11,507 nucleotides of DNA from Alistipes sp. (GCA_017631135.1 JAGBTW010000086.1:1-11507); one strand, 5' to 3'. Shown: positions 1 to 8,319, counted from the stretch's first letter. Program-made: numbers and translations. Notes: generated by a model not told the origin, from the sequence alone.

Positions 1-631
1 CCTGCTCATCTTGCCACTTCTCAATCTCGGCAAAGTGACCTGACAACAATACATCGGGCACCTTCCAGCCGTTAAACTCGGCAGGGCGAGTATAGACAGG
101 GGGTGCAAGGAGGTTATCCTGGAAGCAGTCGGTGAGTGCCGACGCCTCGTCGCCAATAGCACCAGGAATGATGCGCACAACAGAGTCGGCGATGACACAT
201 GCCGCAAGTTCACCACCCGTAAGCACATAGTCACCGATAGATATTTCGCGAGTGATAAGGTGCTCGCGAATACGATAGTCGATACCCTTGTAGTGACCGC
301 AAAGGATGATGATGTTCTTCATTAGCGAGAGGCGGTTTGCCTCGTGCTGGTTGTAGGTGATGCCATCGGGCGAGGTGAAGATAATCTCGTCGTAGTCGCG
401 CTCCGACTTAAGCTTCTCGATGCAGCGGAAGACGGGTTCAATCTTCATGACCATGCCCGCCTCGCCACCAAAGGGGTAGTCGTCAACCGTGCGACGCTTG
501 TCGTCGGTATAGTCGCGCAAGTTGTGCACATAAATCTCGGCATGTCCCGACTCCTGGGCGCGCTTCAATATCGACTCGTTAAGGGGTGAAGCCAAGAGTT
601 CGGGCACAACGGTAATAATATCTATACGCAT
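1..631 (-). CDS. trmD: tRNA (guanine-N1)-methyltransferase TrmD, 3' end cut by window edge
   Basis: This cytoplasmic SPOUT methyltransferase makes m1G at position 37 of tRNAs, using S-adenosylmethionine, and so prevents +1 frameshifting. I translated the minus strand from the ATG at 631-629 ([13 protein letters not shown]). The frame is open to the left edge for 210 codons, so only about 15-30 C-terminal residues are missing compared with the usual 225-245. Visible family motifs are the [10 protein letters not shown] loop (residues 54-63), CGHYKGID (111-118) and the trefoil-knot cofactor loop [11 protein letters not shown] (131-141). Also present are R153 and the catalytic Asp at D168 (TDCF), which match R154 and D169 of the Haemophilus/E. 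coli enzymes, then YTRP (180-183) and VPDVLLSG (191-198). It starts 5 bp after the stop of the metallo-hydrolase gene, and AAAGGA in that gene's last codons could serve as a weak Shine-Dalgarno. It appears to be a downstream member of the tamB operon. The identification is secure. Confidence 0.97.
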   Translation of the reverse strand, partial: MRIDIITVVPELLASPLNESILKRAQESGHAEIYVHNLRDYTDDKRRTVDDYPFGGEAGMVMKIEPVFRCIEKLKSERDYDEIIFTSPDGITYNQHEANRLSLMKNIIILCGHYKGIDYRIREHLITREISIGDYVLTGGELAACVIADSVVRIIPGAIGDEASALTDCFQDNLLAPPVYTRPAEFNGWKVPDVLLSGHFAEIEKWQDEQ

Positions 632-636
632 AGAGC

Positions 637-1302
637 CTATCCTTTGTAGTTAATCTCATTGTTTAGCACCTCAACAATAAAGGGGTTGTACAACACCTCG
701 TGACCGATTGTCGAAGAGTCCTCGTGACCAGGATAGATTGTGACATCGTCACCCAGGGGCACAACCTCCTCGAGTATCGACTTCATAATCCACGAGTAGT
801 CGCCACCAGGTAGGTCGGTGCGACCGATGCTCTCTCTAAAGAGCGTGTCGCCCGTAAACAATGTTTTATCCGCCTCGTTGAACAACACCACATGACCTGG
901 CGTGTGACCTGGGGTCTTGATTACGCGCAAGCGTGTGTTACCAAAGCTAACCTCGCCAACGGTGTCGAGGTCGACATCGATAGGGGGCACAGGGTTGCAC
1001 TTTAGTCCATACATCGTACCACCCGCAGTGCTGTCGATGATGAACTTATCCTTTGACGAGCAAGCGAACTGCACGCCATAAGTATCTTTGAGCCACTGCA
1101 CGCCACCAACATGGTCAAAATGTCCGTGAGTATTAACCGCCATGACGGGCTTTAGTCCGTGTGCCTCGATAAACTCGCCAAGGATGCGGTTCTCGCCCGC
1201 AACCATATTACCTGCGTCGATGATGATACACTCCTTTGTGTCGTCCCAAGCGACATATGTATTCTCTCTAAATGGGTTAAAAACCAATCTCTTAATCTCC
1301 AT
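637..1302 (-). CDS. Metallo-beta-lactamase-fold hydrolase (glyoxalase II-like, YcbL type)
   Basis: A 221-residue cytoplasmic zinc hydrolase of the metallo-beta-lactamase superfamily. Metal ligands are visible in order: THGHFDH at residues 58-64 (H59, H61, D63, H64), H133 in PGHTPGH, D152 in GDTLF, and H193 in PGHED. The block [11 protein letters not shown] (158-168) is typical of the glyoxalase II/YcbL branch, which acts on hydroxyacyl-thioesters. The C-terminal helical substrate domain of true glyoxalase II is absent, and length and motifs fit the short YcbL-like form. The persulfide dioxygenase subgroup is a less likely alternative. The physiological substrate cannot be read from the sequence. 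The gene sits 11 bp after the DUF1573 gene and 5 bp before trmD on the same strand, so it is almost certainly cotranscribed. AAGAGA lies just upstream of the ATG. Confidence 0.93.
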   Translation of the reverse strand: MEIKRLVFNPFRENTYVAWDDTKECIIIDAGNMVAGENRILGEFIEAHGLKPVMAVNTHGHFDHVGGVQWLKDTYGVQFACSSKDKFIIDSTAGGTMYGLKCNPVPPIDVDLDTVGEVSFGNTRLRVIKTPGHTPGHVVLFNEADKTLFTGDTLFRESIGRTDLPGGDYSWIMKSILEEVVPLGDDVTIYPGHEDSSTIGHEVLYNPFIVEVLNNEINYKG

Positions 1303-1313
1303 ACTATCTCTTT

Positions 1314-1715
1314 TTATTCTATTTCTGCTTTTAGCGTTATATGCTGCACGCCGCTCACAGCCGTAGAGTATACCTGCAACACGCGGTAGAAGCTACCCTC
1401 GGGTGCTTTGGCGGGGTCCACGGTGATGGTTATCACGCCACGCTCTGCGGGCAACACCTTCTTTCTGTCGTACTGCACAGTGGTGCACGAACATGTTGTG
1501 CGCACCTCGGTAACAACCAACGGCACATCGCCCGTATTGGTATACGACAGGCGCACAATCTGCCTATCATCGTCGCGCGACATCACACCCAAATCCACAA
1601 CCTTGGTCTGAAACTCTATATCAGCACCCTTGGGCTGGTCTGCGCGCGCAACAATGCTCGACATAAGCAGTGCAAAGCACATCAAAAACGCTCTCATAGT
1701 ATCAATTCTTAACAT
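1314..1715 (-). CDS. DUF1573-domain secreted protein
   Basis: A small exported protein of 133 residues, or 127 if translation begins at the second Met (position 1697). From that Met the N-terminus reads as a clean signal peptide: MRAFLM, a hydrophobic core, then a cleavage-like ARA|DQ near residue 25-26 of the long form. The mature part shows the DUF1573 pattern: VDLG (40-43), YTNTG (58-62), PLVV (65-68), TTCSCTTVQY (73-82) and LPAERGVITI (88-97). This is an immunoglobulin-like beta-sandwich common in Bacteroidota and of unknown function. The usual Cys-Gly-Cys-Thr signature is Cys-Ser-Cys-Thr here (C75, C77). The gene lies 12 bp (or 30 bp with the shorter start) behind the tonB-like gene and 11 bp ahead of the hydrolase, so it belongs to the same operon. 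I favour periplasmic localisation. The choice of start is uncertain; the family call is firm. Confidence 0.88.
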   Translation of the reverse strand: MLRIDTMRAFLMCFALLMSSIVARADQPKGADIEFQTKVVDLGVMSRDDDRQIVRLSYTNTGDVPLVVTEVRTTCSCTTVQYDRKKVLPAERGVITITVDPAKAPEGSFYRVLQVYSTAVSGVQHITLKAEIE

Positions 1716-1727
1716 TTATGCTGGATG

Positions 1728-2441
1728 CTACTCCAACTTAAACTCATAGGTGATAGTGCCACCCTGCAGCGTGCGCTCGCTCGCACGGAACTTCGCCTTG
1801 CGCGCAGCCTTTAGAGCGAGGTCATGAAGCGTAGCATCTGCCGTAGTTGTACCCTGAAGGTTCACCTCGGCACTCTGCACACTACCGTTGCTATCGATGG
1901 TGACGTACACAACGACGATACCCGCCGTCTTATAGTTCTTCGATGGTTTGGGTAGTCCCTCGCGTAGTCCACGACCCTGCAAACCCTCATCAAGCTGGTC
2001 TGTACCCTGAAGGTTATAGCCCGTGCCCTCACCCTTATTCTGCTCTTTCTCGCCATCGGGTGCGAGGCGGTTACCCACAGGCACCTGCTCGGCACTATTA
2101 CCCGTAACGGGCTTGAAGAGCGCATTGGGGTTCACGGTCTCTGTCTTCTCGGCCTCACCAGCTGTCTGGTTGCTACTCTCGCTCTTTGCCTCCTTCTCGT
2201 GTGCAGGGGCCTTATCACGGCGCTGGTCCGTGGGCGCGCTCTGCTGACGCGCAGGCTTGGGCTCGGGAGTGGGCAGCGGCTCCTCCTCAAAGATAATCTC
2301 CACAGGCGGGGGCGTATCACCTCCGGCATTAACATCGAAGCTTACGAGGCTCATAACACCCGCCAAGAGCGCCATGACTATGGGCGTGACAACGGCTGCT
2401 ATGCGTCGCGAGCTGCGATCTATGGGATCATAATACTCCAT
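1728..2441 (-). CDS. tonB: TonB-family energy transducer
   Basis: A 237-residue TonB-like protein expected to span the periplasm and pass ExbB/ExbD-derived energy to outer-membrane partners. It has a short basic cytoplasmic N-terminus and a single membrane segment at about residues 14-35. A Pro/Glu-rich then Lys/Glu/Gln/Gly-rich periplasmic linker follows (about 43-165, with PPPVEIIFEEEPLPTPEPKP at 44-63). The C-terminal domain (about 167-237) carries the pattern GIVVVYVTIDSNGSVQSAEV, then GTTTADATLHDLALKAARKAKF and GTITYEFKLE. This is the variant TonB/TolA-like C-terminus found in many Bacteroidota proteins annotated as energy transducer TonB, not the longer YP-containing E. coli form. It follows exbD by 12 bp, which supports its role as the third component. 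Its outer-membrane partner is not identifiable here; a TolA-like role is an alternative. Confidence 0.88.
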   Translation of the reverse strand: MEYYDPIDRSSRRIAAVVTPIVMALLAGVMSLVSFDVNAGGDTPPPVEIIFEEEPLPTPEPKPARQQSAPTDQRRDKAPAHEKEAKSESSNQTAGEAEKTETVNPNALFKPVTGNSAEQVPVGNRLAPDGEKEQNKGEGTGYNLQGTDQLDEGLQGRGLREGLPKPSKNYKTAGIVVVYVTIDSNGSVQSAEVNLQGTTTADATLHDLALKAARKAKFRASERTLQGGTITYEFKLE

Positions 2442-2449
2442 TATACTCT

Positions 2450-2455
2450 CTCCTT
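2450..2455 (-). promoter_or_regulatory. Strong Shine-Dalgarno of the tonB-like gene, overlapping the exbD stop
   Basis: On the minus strand AAGGAG lies 8 nt before the ATG of the tonB-like gene and shares bases with the exbD stop codon (TAAGGAG). It is the best canonical ribosome-binding site in the window. Most neighbouring starts (exbB, exbD, tsaD, tamB, the hydrogenase gene) have only A/T-rich leaders, as is usual in Bacteroidota. The overlap suggests translational coupling of exbD and tonB. This is a sequence observation only. Confidence 0.55.
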
Positions 2456-2894
2456 ACTTCTTATCTTTTGTTGCAAGCACCATCTTGTACTTCTCTTCGC
2501 GCGTGAGGTCGATAATCTCTACGAGGGCATCAACGGTAACCTTCTCGTCGCAGCGCAGCGAGATATAGGGTTTCTCCTCCTCTGCACGCTCCACGAAGGG
2601 TGCATAGTGTATGCGCAATGCTGCGGCAACCTCCGACACGGCGGTATATGTCTCGTCGTTGTTGATAACATACTTGTATCCCGAAGCACTTGTCTTGTCA
2701 CCCACCACCGAGAGCGAGATTACCGAGGGGTCACCCTCCGAGCTTGATGACGAGGGCAGGGTGAGGCGCACAGCGTTGTTGGGGTTGATGAGCGTCGTAG
2801 CGAGGATGAAGAAGACCAGCAACAAGAAGATGAGGTCGGTCATCGACGATGCCGAGAACGTAGGGTCGGTCTTTGAACTTCTCTTTATTGCCAT
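2454..2894 (-). CDS. exbD: ExbD/TolR-family biopolymer transport protein
   Basis: A 146-residue ExbD/TolR protein that forms the proton-responsive dimer inside the ExbB pentamer. The short cytoplasmic N-terminus is followed by a single membrane helix at about residues 18-37, with the motif SMTDLIFLLLVFFILATT. D20 occupies the position of the protonatable Asp of E. coli ExbD (D25). After the helix a Ser-rich linker (49-53) leads to a periplasmic domain with SLRCDEKVTVDALVEIIDL (112-130), matching the fold expected of ExbD C-termini. Length is typical. The gene starts 8 bp after the exbB stop, and its stop overlaps the Shine-Dalgarno of the tonB-like gene, so the three are organised as one module. 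Only one exbD copy is present, whereas many Bacteroidota loci have two in tandem. Confidence 0.94.
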   Translation of the reverse strand: MAIKRSSKTDPTFSASSMTDLIFLLLVFFILATTLINPNNAVRLTLPSSSSSEGDPSVISLSVVGDKTSASGYKYVINNDETYTAVSEVAAALRIHYAPFVERAEEEKPYISLRCDEKVTVDALVEIIDLTREEKYKMVLATKDKK

Positions 2895-2902
2895 GGCTTC
2901 AA

Positions 2903-3640
2903 CTATTTTTGTACGGGCTGGTTCAAAATATCCATAAAGGCGATTGTCGTAGCCTCCATTCTGAAGATGAGCTTCTCGATGCGCGCTACGAGGTAGTTAT
3001 AGGCGAAGTATGCGGGGATACCTACAATAAGACCGCCCACAGTAGTCACCATAGCCACATACATACCTGAAGAGAGCTGTGCAAGCTCGATAGTGCCCGA
3101 CTGGTTAGCCGACATGCTGATAAATACCTGCACCATACCCACTACTGTACCCAAGAAACCAATCATGGGAGCACCACCAGCGATAGATGACAACCAAGGC
3201 AGACCTGTCTCGAGCTTGGCAACCTCAACGTTAGCCACATTCTCGATAGATGTCTGAATGTCACCCATGGGGCGACCAATGCGCTCGATACCCTTCTCCA
3301 CCATGCGTGCGATGGGCGAGTTAGTGCGACGGCAGAGGTCGATGGCTGCGTCGATGTTGCCCTCAGAGATAAAGTCGCGGATGCGGTTCATGAAGTGCTT
3401 GTCGATGGTCGTAGCCTTGCGGATAGCGAGGAAGCGCTCAACGAAGATGAATATCATGACGCAAGCCAAAGCCACGAGCACCCACATGAGCCAACCACCA
3501 CCAAGGAACAAGTCCCAAAAGCCTACGGTCTGCTCGACAGCCTTATCTGCTGCAGGCTCAATAATCTCGTTAGCAAGGGCAAGCGAATCAATCTGCGCTT
3601 GTGTCTCTACACTGGGTGTAGTAGCAAGAATGTTAATCAT
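2903..3640 (-). CDS. exbB: ExbB/TolQ/MotA-family proton channel protein
   Basis: A 245-residue inner-membrane protein forming the pentameric stator of the ExbB-ExbD motor. There is an approximately 45-residue N-terminal region of low hydrophobicity, then membrane helices at about 48-68, 147-172 and 190-215. Between the first and second lies a cytoplasmic helical domain (about 72-145) containing RRTNSPIARMVEKG. The most conserved parts are GAPMIGFLGTVVGMVQVF (156-173, with T165) and SGMYVAMVTTVGGLIVGIPAYFAYN (191-215, with T199/T200). These threonines correspond to the pore-lining residues of E. coli ExbB (T148, T181). The gene begins 70 bp after the tamB stop in AT-rich DNA with no recognisable TAnnTTTG box, and runs directly into exbD, so it is probably cotranscribed with tamB. 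A TolQ-type role cannot be excluded by sequence alone. Confidence 0.95.
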   Translation of the reverse strand: MINILATTPSVETQAQIDSLALANEIIEPAADKAVEQTVGFWDLFLGGGWLMWVLVALACVMIFIFVERFLAIRKATTIDKHFMNRIRDFISEGNIDAAIDLCRRTNSPIARMVEKGIERIGRPMGDIQTSIENVANVEVAKLETGLPWLSSIAGGAPMIGFLGTVVGMVQVFISMSANQSGTIELAQLSSGMYVAMVTTVGGLIVGIPAYFAYNYLVARIEKLIFRMEATTIAFMDILNQPVQK

Positions 3641-3698
3641 AATTGTTAAAACGGTTTTTTAGTTATTAATTTATTTAGTCTCTTTTCTTTTTACGAAA

Positions 3699-3713
3699 TA
3701 GGCTTTCGGCCTA
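3699..3713 (-). repeat. Short hairpin overlapping the tamB stop codon
   Basis: Read on the minus strand, the tamB stop opens a perfect 5-bp stem: TAGGC, loop CGAAA, GCCTA. It can extend by one G-T and one A-T pair. No run of T follows (the next bases are TTCGTAAAAAG), so it does not look like a full intrinsic terminator. It could be an mRNA processing or stability element between tamB and exbB, or chance. Confidence 0.35.
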
Positions 3714-6700
3714 CTGCTCCTCCTTCGTTGCAACCACTGGAGGGCTCTTGCGCACCATCTCTCGCGCCTCGCGACGCTCTTTGCGCGCCGCCTGCTCCTC
3801 CTTGCGACGCTCCATGCGCTCGGCACGCGCAACGCTGTCACGCTTGAAGCGATTCTTGAGGCTCTCGCCAAGCTCCTTGAAGGTGTTGAAGCTCTCGCTA
3901 TAGTATACACCCACGCCTGACTCCTGCATACCCTGGTTCTCGCCATAGCGGTCGATGGTCTGCGTGAAGCCCTTGAGGCGGAATGCACCATCGGGGTCGA
4001 TGAGCCATGTTATGAATGCCTCACCCACGAAGTTAGACGCCTTCTCGGTTGCTTGCAGCGCCTCGTCCGACAAGTAGCCACCCTCGACCTCGACAATAAG
4101 GCGGTTATCGAGCCAGCTCTTCGAGAAGCCGAAGTCTACCTCGTCACCCGTCTGCTCGGTACGCGGGCGATAGCGCAACACGATGTTGTAGTTATCACCC
4201 GAGAGCCAGTTGCTCAACTGGTTCGAGAGTAGCTCGAAGCCCGTAGTTGCAGAGAGCGAAGCACCCATAGCTCCTGTATCCTCCGACGAGAAGGTGTTGG
4301 CAGCCAACAGCCAGAACATCTGCGTAGCGATAGACTGTTGGTCGTTGAGTGCCTTGCTGATGACGGTCTGTATCTCGGGAGCTACGTTGGGCACGTTCAC
4401 ATCGAAAGTCACCGTTGGCGACATCATGTCGTCCGTAAGTTTTATATAACACTCCACAGGCACAGCGCGCGAGGTGTCGATACCCTGCAGCGAGTTGCCG
4501 ACAAGGGGTTTCAGCGACGCCTTGGTCTCGTACACAGCATTGATGTCGAGTATAGCGCCCATGGGGTCGCCATTCCACGACACCGTAGAGCCCGGCACAA
4601 CCTTAAAGAGCTTGTGCCAAATATTCTGCAACGTAAAGAGGTAGTCACCCTCGCTGATGACATACTCACCGCGCATCTCAAAAATATTTGCCTTGGGGAC
4701 AATATGCATCGTAAGCTGTCCCGTGCCTCGACCCTGGATGATGTCACCCACGGTGGGGTCGATAACAAGCTGCATGTCGATGTTGGGCAAGACGTTAAGC
4801 GTCATGTCGATGTCCATCACACTGCCGATGGTATTCACTGGGCGGTGCTTGCGCTCGTATGCCAACATGCGTCGTGTGAGGAACGCCGTGGTATCGGGCC
4901 CCTGCACCTCGCTTACGCGGAACTTCACAAAGTCGGCATACGACACATCCTCCTTACCCGACAGAGGCATGTAGAAGTGTGAGTTACCAGCACTTGTACC
5001 CTCAATATCCATCTTTATGCCTCGCTTATCACCCCTAAACTCTGCCGAGCCCGTAGCAAAAACATGACCATAGAAGAGGTCGTTATCCTTGGCCTCGGTG
5101 TCGAGCACAAGGATGTTATCCGCACCGATAGATATGTCGTAGACAACATTCGAGAGGTGGTTAAGGTCGAGATCCATCTTATAAGTACCCTTATTACCCT
5201 TCGGGTCGAAGAGTTCGATGTTGTCGGCATAGATGTGGTTATCCTCAACTCTCAACTCGCCATAGGGAGCTCTGTATCGCACCTTGGTGTAGTCCACCGT
5301 CGTAGCGAGGTTCTCAAGCGTAGCGCGACCATTGAGGTGCGCCTGGCGACCCTCACCGCGGATGGTTGCAGACACAGCCACATCGCCCTCTATATCCGAG
5401 ACGATGCCAACAAGGAAGGGCTGTATAAGCTCCGCCTTGAGACCACGCATGCGAGCACTTGCATAGTAACGCGCAGCACTTGGCTGGTAGTATCCTCTAA
5501 TAAGCGTATCTTGCGTGCCACGGTCACAGACAAGCACACGCGCACGGTTCTCCTTGAAGTCCCAGTCGGAGATTATATCCTGGGGTGGTGCCGACAAGCC
5601 ATTCACCGCAATGTCATCGAGGCTTATGCGCGCTTCAATCTCGGGGTTATTAAAGAGCGACTTGACGGTTGCATATCCCGTTGAAATACCCTCGATGTTA
5701 TATCCCCAGCGCGATATTATCTGCGATATGGGCGAGATGTTAAACTCCTTAAGCGTAAGCTCTATCGAGTCGGTGCGCTGGCGCGATGCCACACCATGTA
5801 TACGCAACTGCTCGCCACCATTCGATATGCGCAAGTCGTTAACCGCAATGCGCGACGAGTCGATGTCTATGCCACGCGCAAAGAGCTTCCACTGCGCCGA
5901 GTCGGTGGTAAAGTGCGACGGTGTGATGTTGATGTGTATCGAACGGCGGTTATTCTCGTTGCGGCTGAACTTTGCCGCAAGACCAAGCATTGCCGAGCGA
6001 CGGTTCTCCCTGAAGCCCGCAGTCACCGTGATGCGGTTCTCGCGTGCGCCACCCGTAAGGTTGAGCGTAGGCATAAGCATCGTAGCACCACGATATACAC
6101 CCTCGGTCTTCACGCGCATCGACATCGAGTCGCGGCTGCTGTTGTTGATGTCGAGCTCGACATTTGCCATGATGAGACCCGAGTACTCCACAGCCTCGGA
6201 CTTACCCTTTAGGATGATGTTGTTGCTGCGCGGGTTGAACGTGAGCGACACATTTGTCTCTGGCGCAATGACAAGACCTCCAGCGATAGCATCAAGGAGG
6301 CTGTTTATCTCGTCGTTTGCCGTTAGAGTGAATACCGTATAGTCGCTCGCGTTGCTTGCCGTGCCACGCTGCACCTTCACCTCGCGGGCGTTATCGTAGA
6401 GCAGCGGCACATAGGTTTTGAGCGAGTTGTAGAGATAGTCATAGAGGTCGCTATAGCTTGAGCGACTGCGGAAGTCGAAGTCGAAGAAGTCGCTCTTGCA
6501 CTGTACATACTTCTGTTGTGGCGAGCTATCGACATCTATACGCATACGGTTAGAGTAGATGTCGCCACCTGGGTAGTGGTACTCGGCATCGGCGATACTC
6601 ACATAGCCATTCAACTCCTCGAGCGTAGCGCCACTGATGTCGATACCGATGTTTGCCGAGAGGCGCGACACCTCATCACGCTTGTTGATGCCCAAGGCGT

Positions 6701-8297
6701 GCAAGTCGGCATTCATCAACATTGCCGAGAGGCGATAGTATGGGTTGTTGGGGTCGAAATCCACATCCGCGAACATATCAAACTCCAAGTTCGGGTCGGT
6801 GCCACTAACCTCGCCATAGAACTTGTTGTTTTCAATCATGCCGACACCACTTACATCGTGGTAGGTGTAGCCATTATAGTCGAACGACTCTACTGTTACG
6901 TTTACATCACCCTTGATGCCACCAGTCTTTGCGTTGCCTATAACCAACGCGGTGTTTGCCGAGGCGTTGAGCTCGCCCATCTTTGGCTTATCCAGAAGCT
7001 CACCCAAGTCCAAATCGAAGCTATTAACCAAGCCCTTGATGCTATAGCGTCCCACAGAGACCTTTGCCACATTGACATCCGTGCGCAGGTCACCCACAGC
7101 AGTCGCTATGTTTCCTGCCATTCTGAAGGCGTCGTATCTACCGCCAAACGTAGCACGCATATCCACCCACTTTACTCTATCGAGAATCTCGAGCACCTTG
7201 GCGGGCAACTCGCGCTTCGACACTGCACCAATGAGCATCTTGGCATCGTCAGTCATAAGGTGCATCTTCTCCACACCGATGACATACTTCGCCCTGCGCC
7301 ACTCGGGCATACCCGTGATATGCGCCGTGCCACTTATACGACTATGGTTGCCCACTGCAACATCATCAAGAGTGGCCTCAAAGTCAGCAACCGTACCCCT
7401 AAACGTAGCATCCACATCGCCCAACACAATGCCCCATGTGCGTAGTGCGGGTGCAAAGTACCCAATGTCATCCGAAGATATTGTAGCACCCTCTGCCTTC
7501 ATATCCATCTGCACGCTCTGGATATATTGCTTGTACTGATCCCATCCTTCGCCATTGATGTGCATCTTGGGCATCGAGAGCGTTGAGTGTGGCGTTTTTA
7601 CACACAGGTCGTCGACATGTATCCAACCATTATCTACGAGCATCTTTCCGCGCAGGTCGTCAATTTTGAAGCCACTGCGCTCGTTTGCCTCGAACCTCAC
7701 GATGTCACCCCTCACAGCACCCTCGACAACACTAAAGTTCTCGAGACGCGCCGAGATGTTTTGGATGCGTATATCACCATAGTCAACACCATACTCTGGA
7801 GTACGAGGGCGCAACGTAGTGTAGTGGAAGGTCAAATCTTCGGCATCAATATCATCGATATAGAGCCTAAACTTGCTCTTCGAGTTTGGATTTTGCAGTT
7901 TGGCAACGATGGGGCGGATGTTTAGCTCGCCATCAGACATCTCGCGCAGATAGAACTTAACGCCCTCGGCATCGACATCGCCAAGCGATAAGCCGTCGCG
8001 CTTGATGTTAAGGCTATTGAGCATAGCCGACGCCTCGTCGACATAGAGCATCGTGTCGCGCTCGTAGTCCTCAACATAAAAACCTTGTACGCGCACGCGA
8101 GAAAAAAAGTCCAAATCGACACGCCCGATAGATACACGCGTACCCAACGACTCTGATACATAGGTGGTAGCGTGGCGCACAACGAAGTTCTGCACACCCT
8201 CGAGATTGAGCAGCAGAGTTACAGAAATAGGCAAAAATATCAGTAACAAAATGATTACCGATAGCACCTTTACCAATATTTTTGTAACTTTGCGCAT
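3711..8297 (-). CDS. tamB: Translocation/assembly module TamB (AsmA-like, DUF490)
   Basis: A very large (1528-residue) envelope protein of the TamB/AsmA-like family. These proteins are anchored in the inner membrane and span the periplasm as a long beta-structured groove, and are linked to outer-membrane protein assembly and glycerophospholipid transport. The N-terminus MRKVTKILVKV plus a hydrophobic helix (about residues 7-29) is the inner-membrane anchor. The body is repetitive beta-rich sequence with many Asp/Asn and alternating hydrophobics. The DUF490/TamB domain occupies roughly residues 1075-1475, with GDPMGAILDINAVYETKASLKP near 1240 and SPTVTFDVNVPN just after. A highly charged Arg/Lys/Glu tail of about 45 residues ends the protein. 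I chose the Met at 8297 over one 12 codons upstream because a promoter -10-like box at 8342-8349 would put the upstream Met at the transcription start, and because the anchor begins cleanly here. It is the first gene of the minus-strand operon. Confidence 0.94.
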   Translation of the reverse strand: MRKVTKILVKVLSVIILLLIFLPISVTLLLNLEGVQNFVVRHATTYVSESLGTRVSIGRVDLDFFSRVRVQGFYVEDYERDTMLYVDEASAMLNSLNIKRDGLSLGDVDAEGVKFYLREMSDGELNIRPIVAKLQNPNSKSKFRLYIDDIDAEDLTFHYTTLRPRTPEYGVDYGDIRIQNISARLENFSVVEGAVRGDIVRFEANERSGFKIDDLRGKMLVDNGWIHVDDLCVKTPHSTLSMPKMHINGEGWDQYKQYIQSVQMDMKAEGATISSDDIGYFAPALRTWGIVLGDVDATFRGTVADFEATLDDVAVGNHSRISGTAHITGMPEWRRAKYVIGVEKMHLMTDDAKMLIGAVSKRELPAKVLEILDRVKWVDMRATFGGRYDAFRMAGNIATAVGDLRTDVNVAKVSVGRYSIKGLVNSFDLDLGELLDKPKMGELNASANTALVIGNAKTGGIKGDVNVTVESFDYNGYTYHDVSGVGMIENNKFYGEVSGTDPNLEFDMFADVDFDPNNPYYRLSAMLMNADLHALGINKRDEVSRLSANIGIDISGATLEELNGYVSIADAEYHYPGGDIYSNRMRIDVDSSPQQKYVQCKSDFFDFDFRSRSSYSDLYDYLYNSLKTYVPLLYDNAREVKVQRGTASNASDYTVFTLTANDEINSLLDAIAGGLVIAPETNVSLTFNPRSNNIILKGKSEAVEYSGLIMANVELDINNSSRDSMSMRVKTEGVYRGATMLMPTLNLTGGARENRITVTAGFRENRRSAMLGLAAKFSRNENNRRSIHINITPSHFTTDSAQWKLFARGIDIDSSRIAVNDLRISNGGEQLRIHGVASRQRTDSIELTLKEFNISPISQIISRWGYNIEGISTGYATVKSLFNNPEIEARISLDDIAVNGLSAPPQDIISDWDFKENRARVLVCDRGTQDTLIRGYYQPSAARYYASARMRGLKAELIQPFLVGIVSDIEGDVAVSATIRGEGRQAHLNGRATLENLATTVDYTKVRYRAPYGELRVEDNHIYADNIELFDPKGNKGTYKMDLDLNHLSNVVYDISIGADNILVLDTEAKDNDLFYGHVFATGSAEFRGDKRGIKMDIEGTSAGNSHFYMPLSGKEDVSYADFVKFRVSEVQGPDTTAFLTRRMLAYERKHRPVNTIGSVMDIDMTLNVLPNIDMQLVIDPTVGDIIQGRGTGQLTMHIVPKANIFEMRGEYVISEGDYLFTLQNIWHKLFKVVPGSTVSWNGDPMGAILDINAVYETKASLKPLVGNSLQGIDTSRAVPVECYIKLTDDMMSPTVTFDVNVPNVAPEIQTVISKALNDQQSIATQMFWLLAANTFSSEDTGAMGASLSATTGFELLSNQLSNWLSGDNYNIVLRYRPRTEQTGDEVDFGFSKSWLDNRLIVEVEGGYLSDEALQATEKASNFVGEAFITWLIDPDGAFRLKGFTQTIDRYGENQGMQESGVGVYYSESFNTFKELGESLKNRFKRDSVARAERMERRKEEQAARKERREAREMVRKSPPVVATKEEQ

Positions 8298-8319
8298 TGA
8301 AACGAAGGTTTTAATTTTG
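8289..8319 (+). promoter_or_regulatory. Bacteroidetes-type promoter for tsaD and the radical SAM gene
   Basis: TTTG at 8289-8292 and TAATTTTG at 8312-8319 are separated by 19 bp, an exact match to the Bacteroidetes sigma-ABfr consensus (TTTG, N19-21, TAnnTTTG). The -33 box lies inside the first codons of tamB on the other strand. The predicted start would give a leader of about 70-75 nt before the tsaD ATG at 8400. Confidence 0.7.

Noticed and set aside
344..589. 81-codon plus-strand frame opposite trmD
   Set aside because: It is antisense to clear TrmD coding sequence and shows no recognisable domain or promoter.
3641..3710. Possible separate promoter for exbB
   Set aside because: No TAnnTTTG box is present on the minus strand. 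The nearest resemblance (TATTTCG) is poor, so cotranscription with tamB is simpler.
5515..6342. Open frame of 275 codons on the plus strand, opposite tamB
   Set aside because: The product is rich in Arg, Ser and Met with no domain pattern, promoter or ribosome site. It overlaps other equally unconvincing antisense frames, so it is a shadow of tamB.
6516..7445. Long open frame (309 codons) on the plus strand, opposite tamB
   Set aside because: It is antisense to continuous, family-recognisable TamB sequence. Its product is rich in His, Val and Arg without any recognisable domain, and long antisense frames are expected opposite a gene of this composition.
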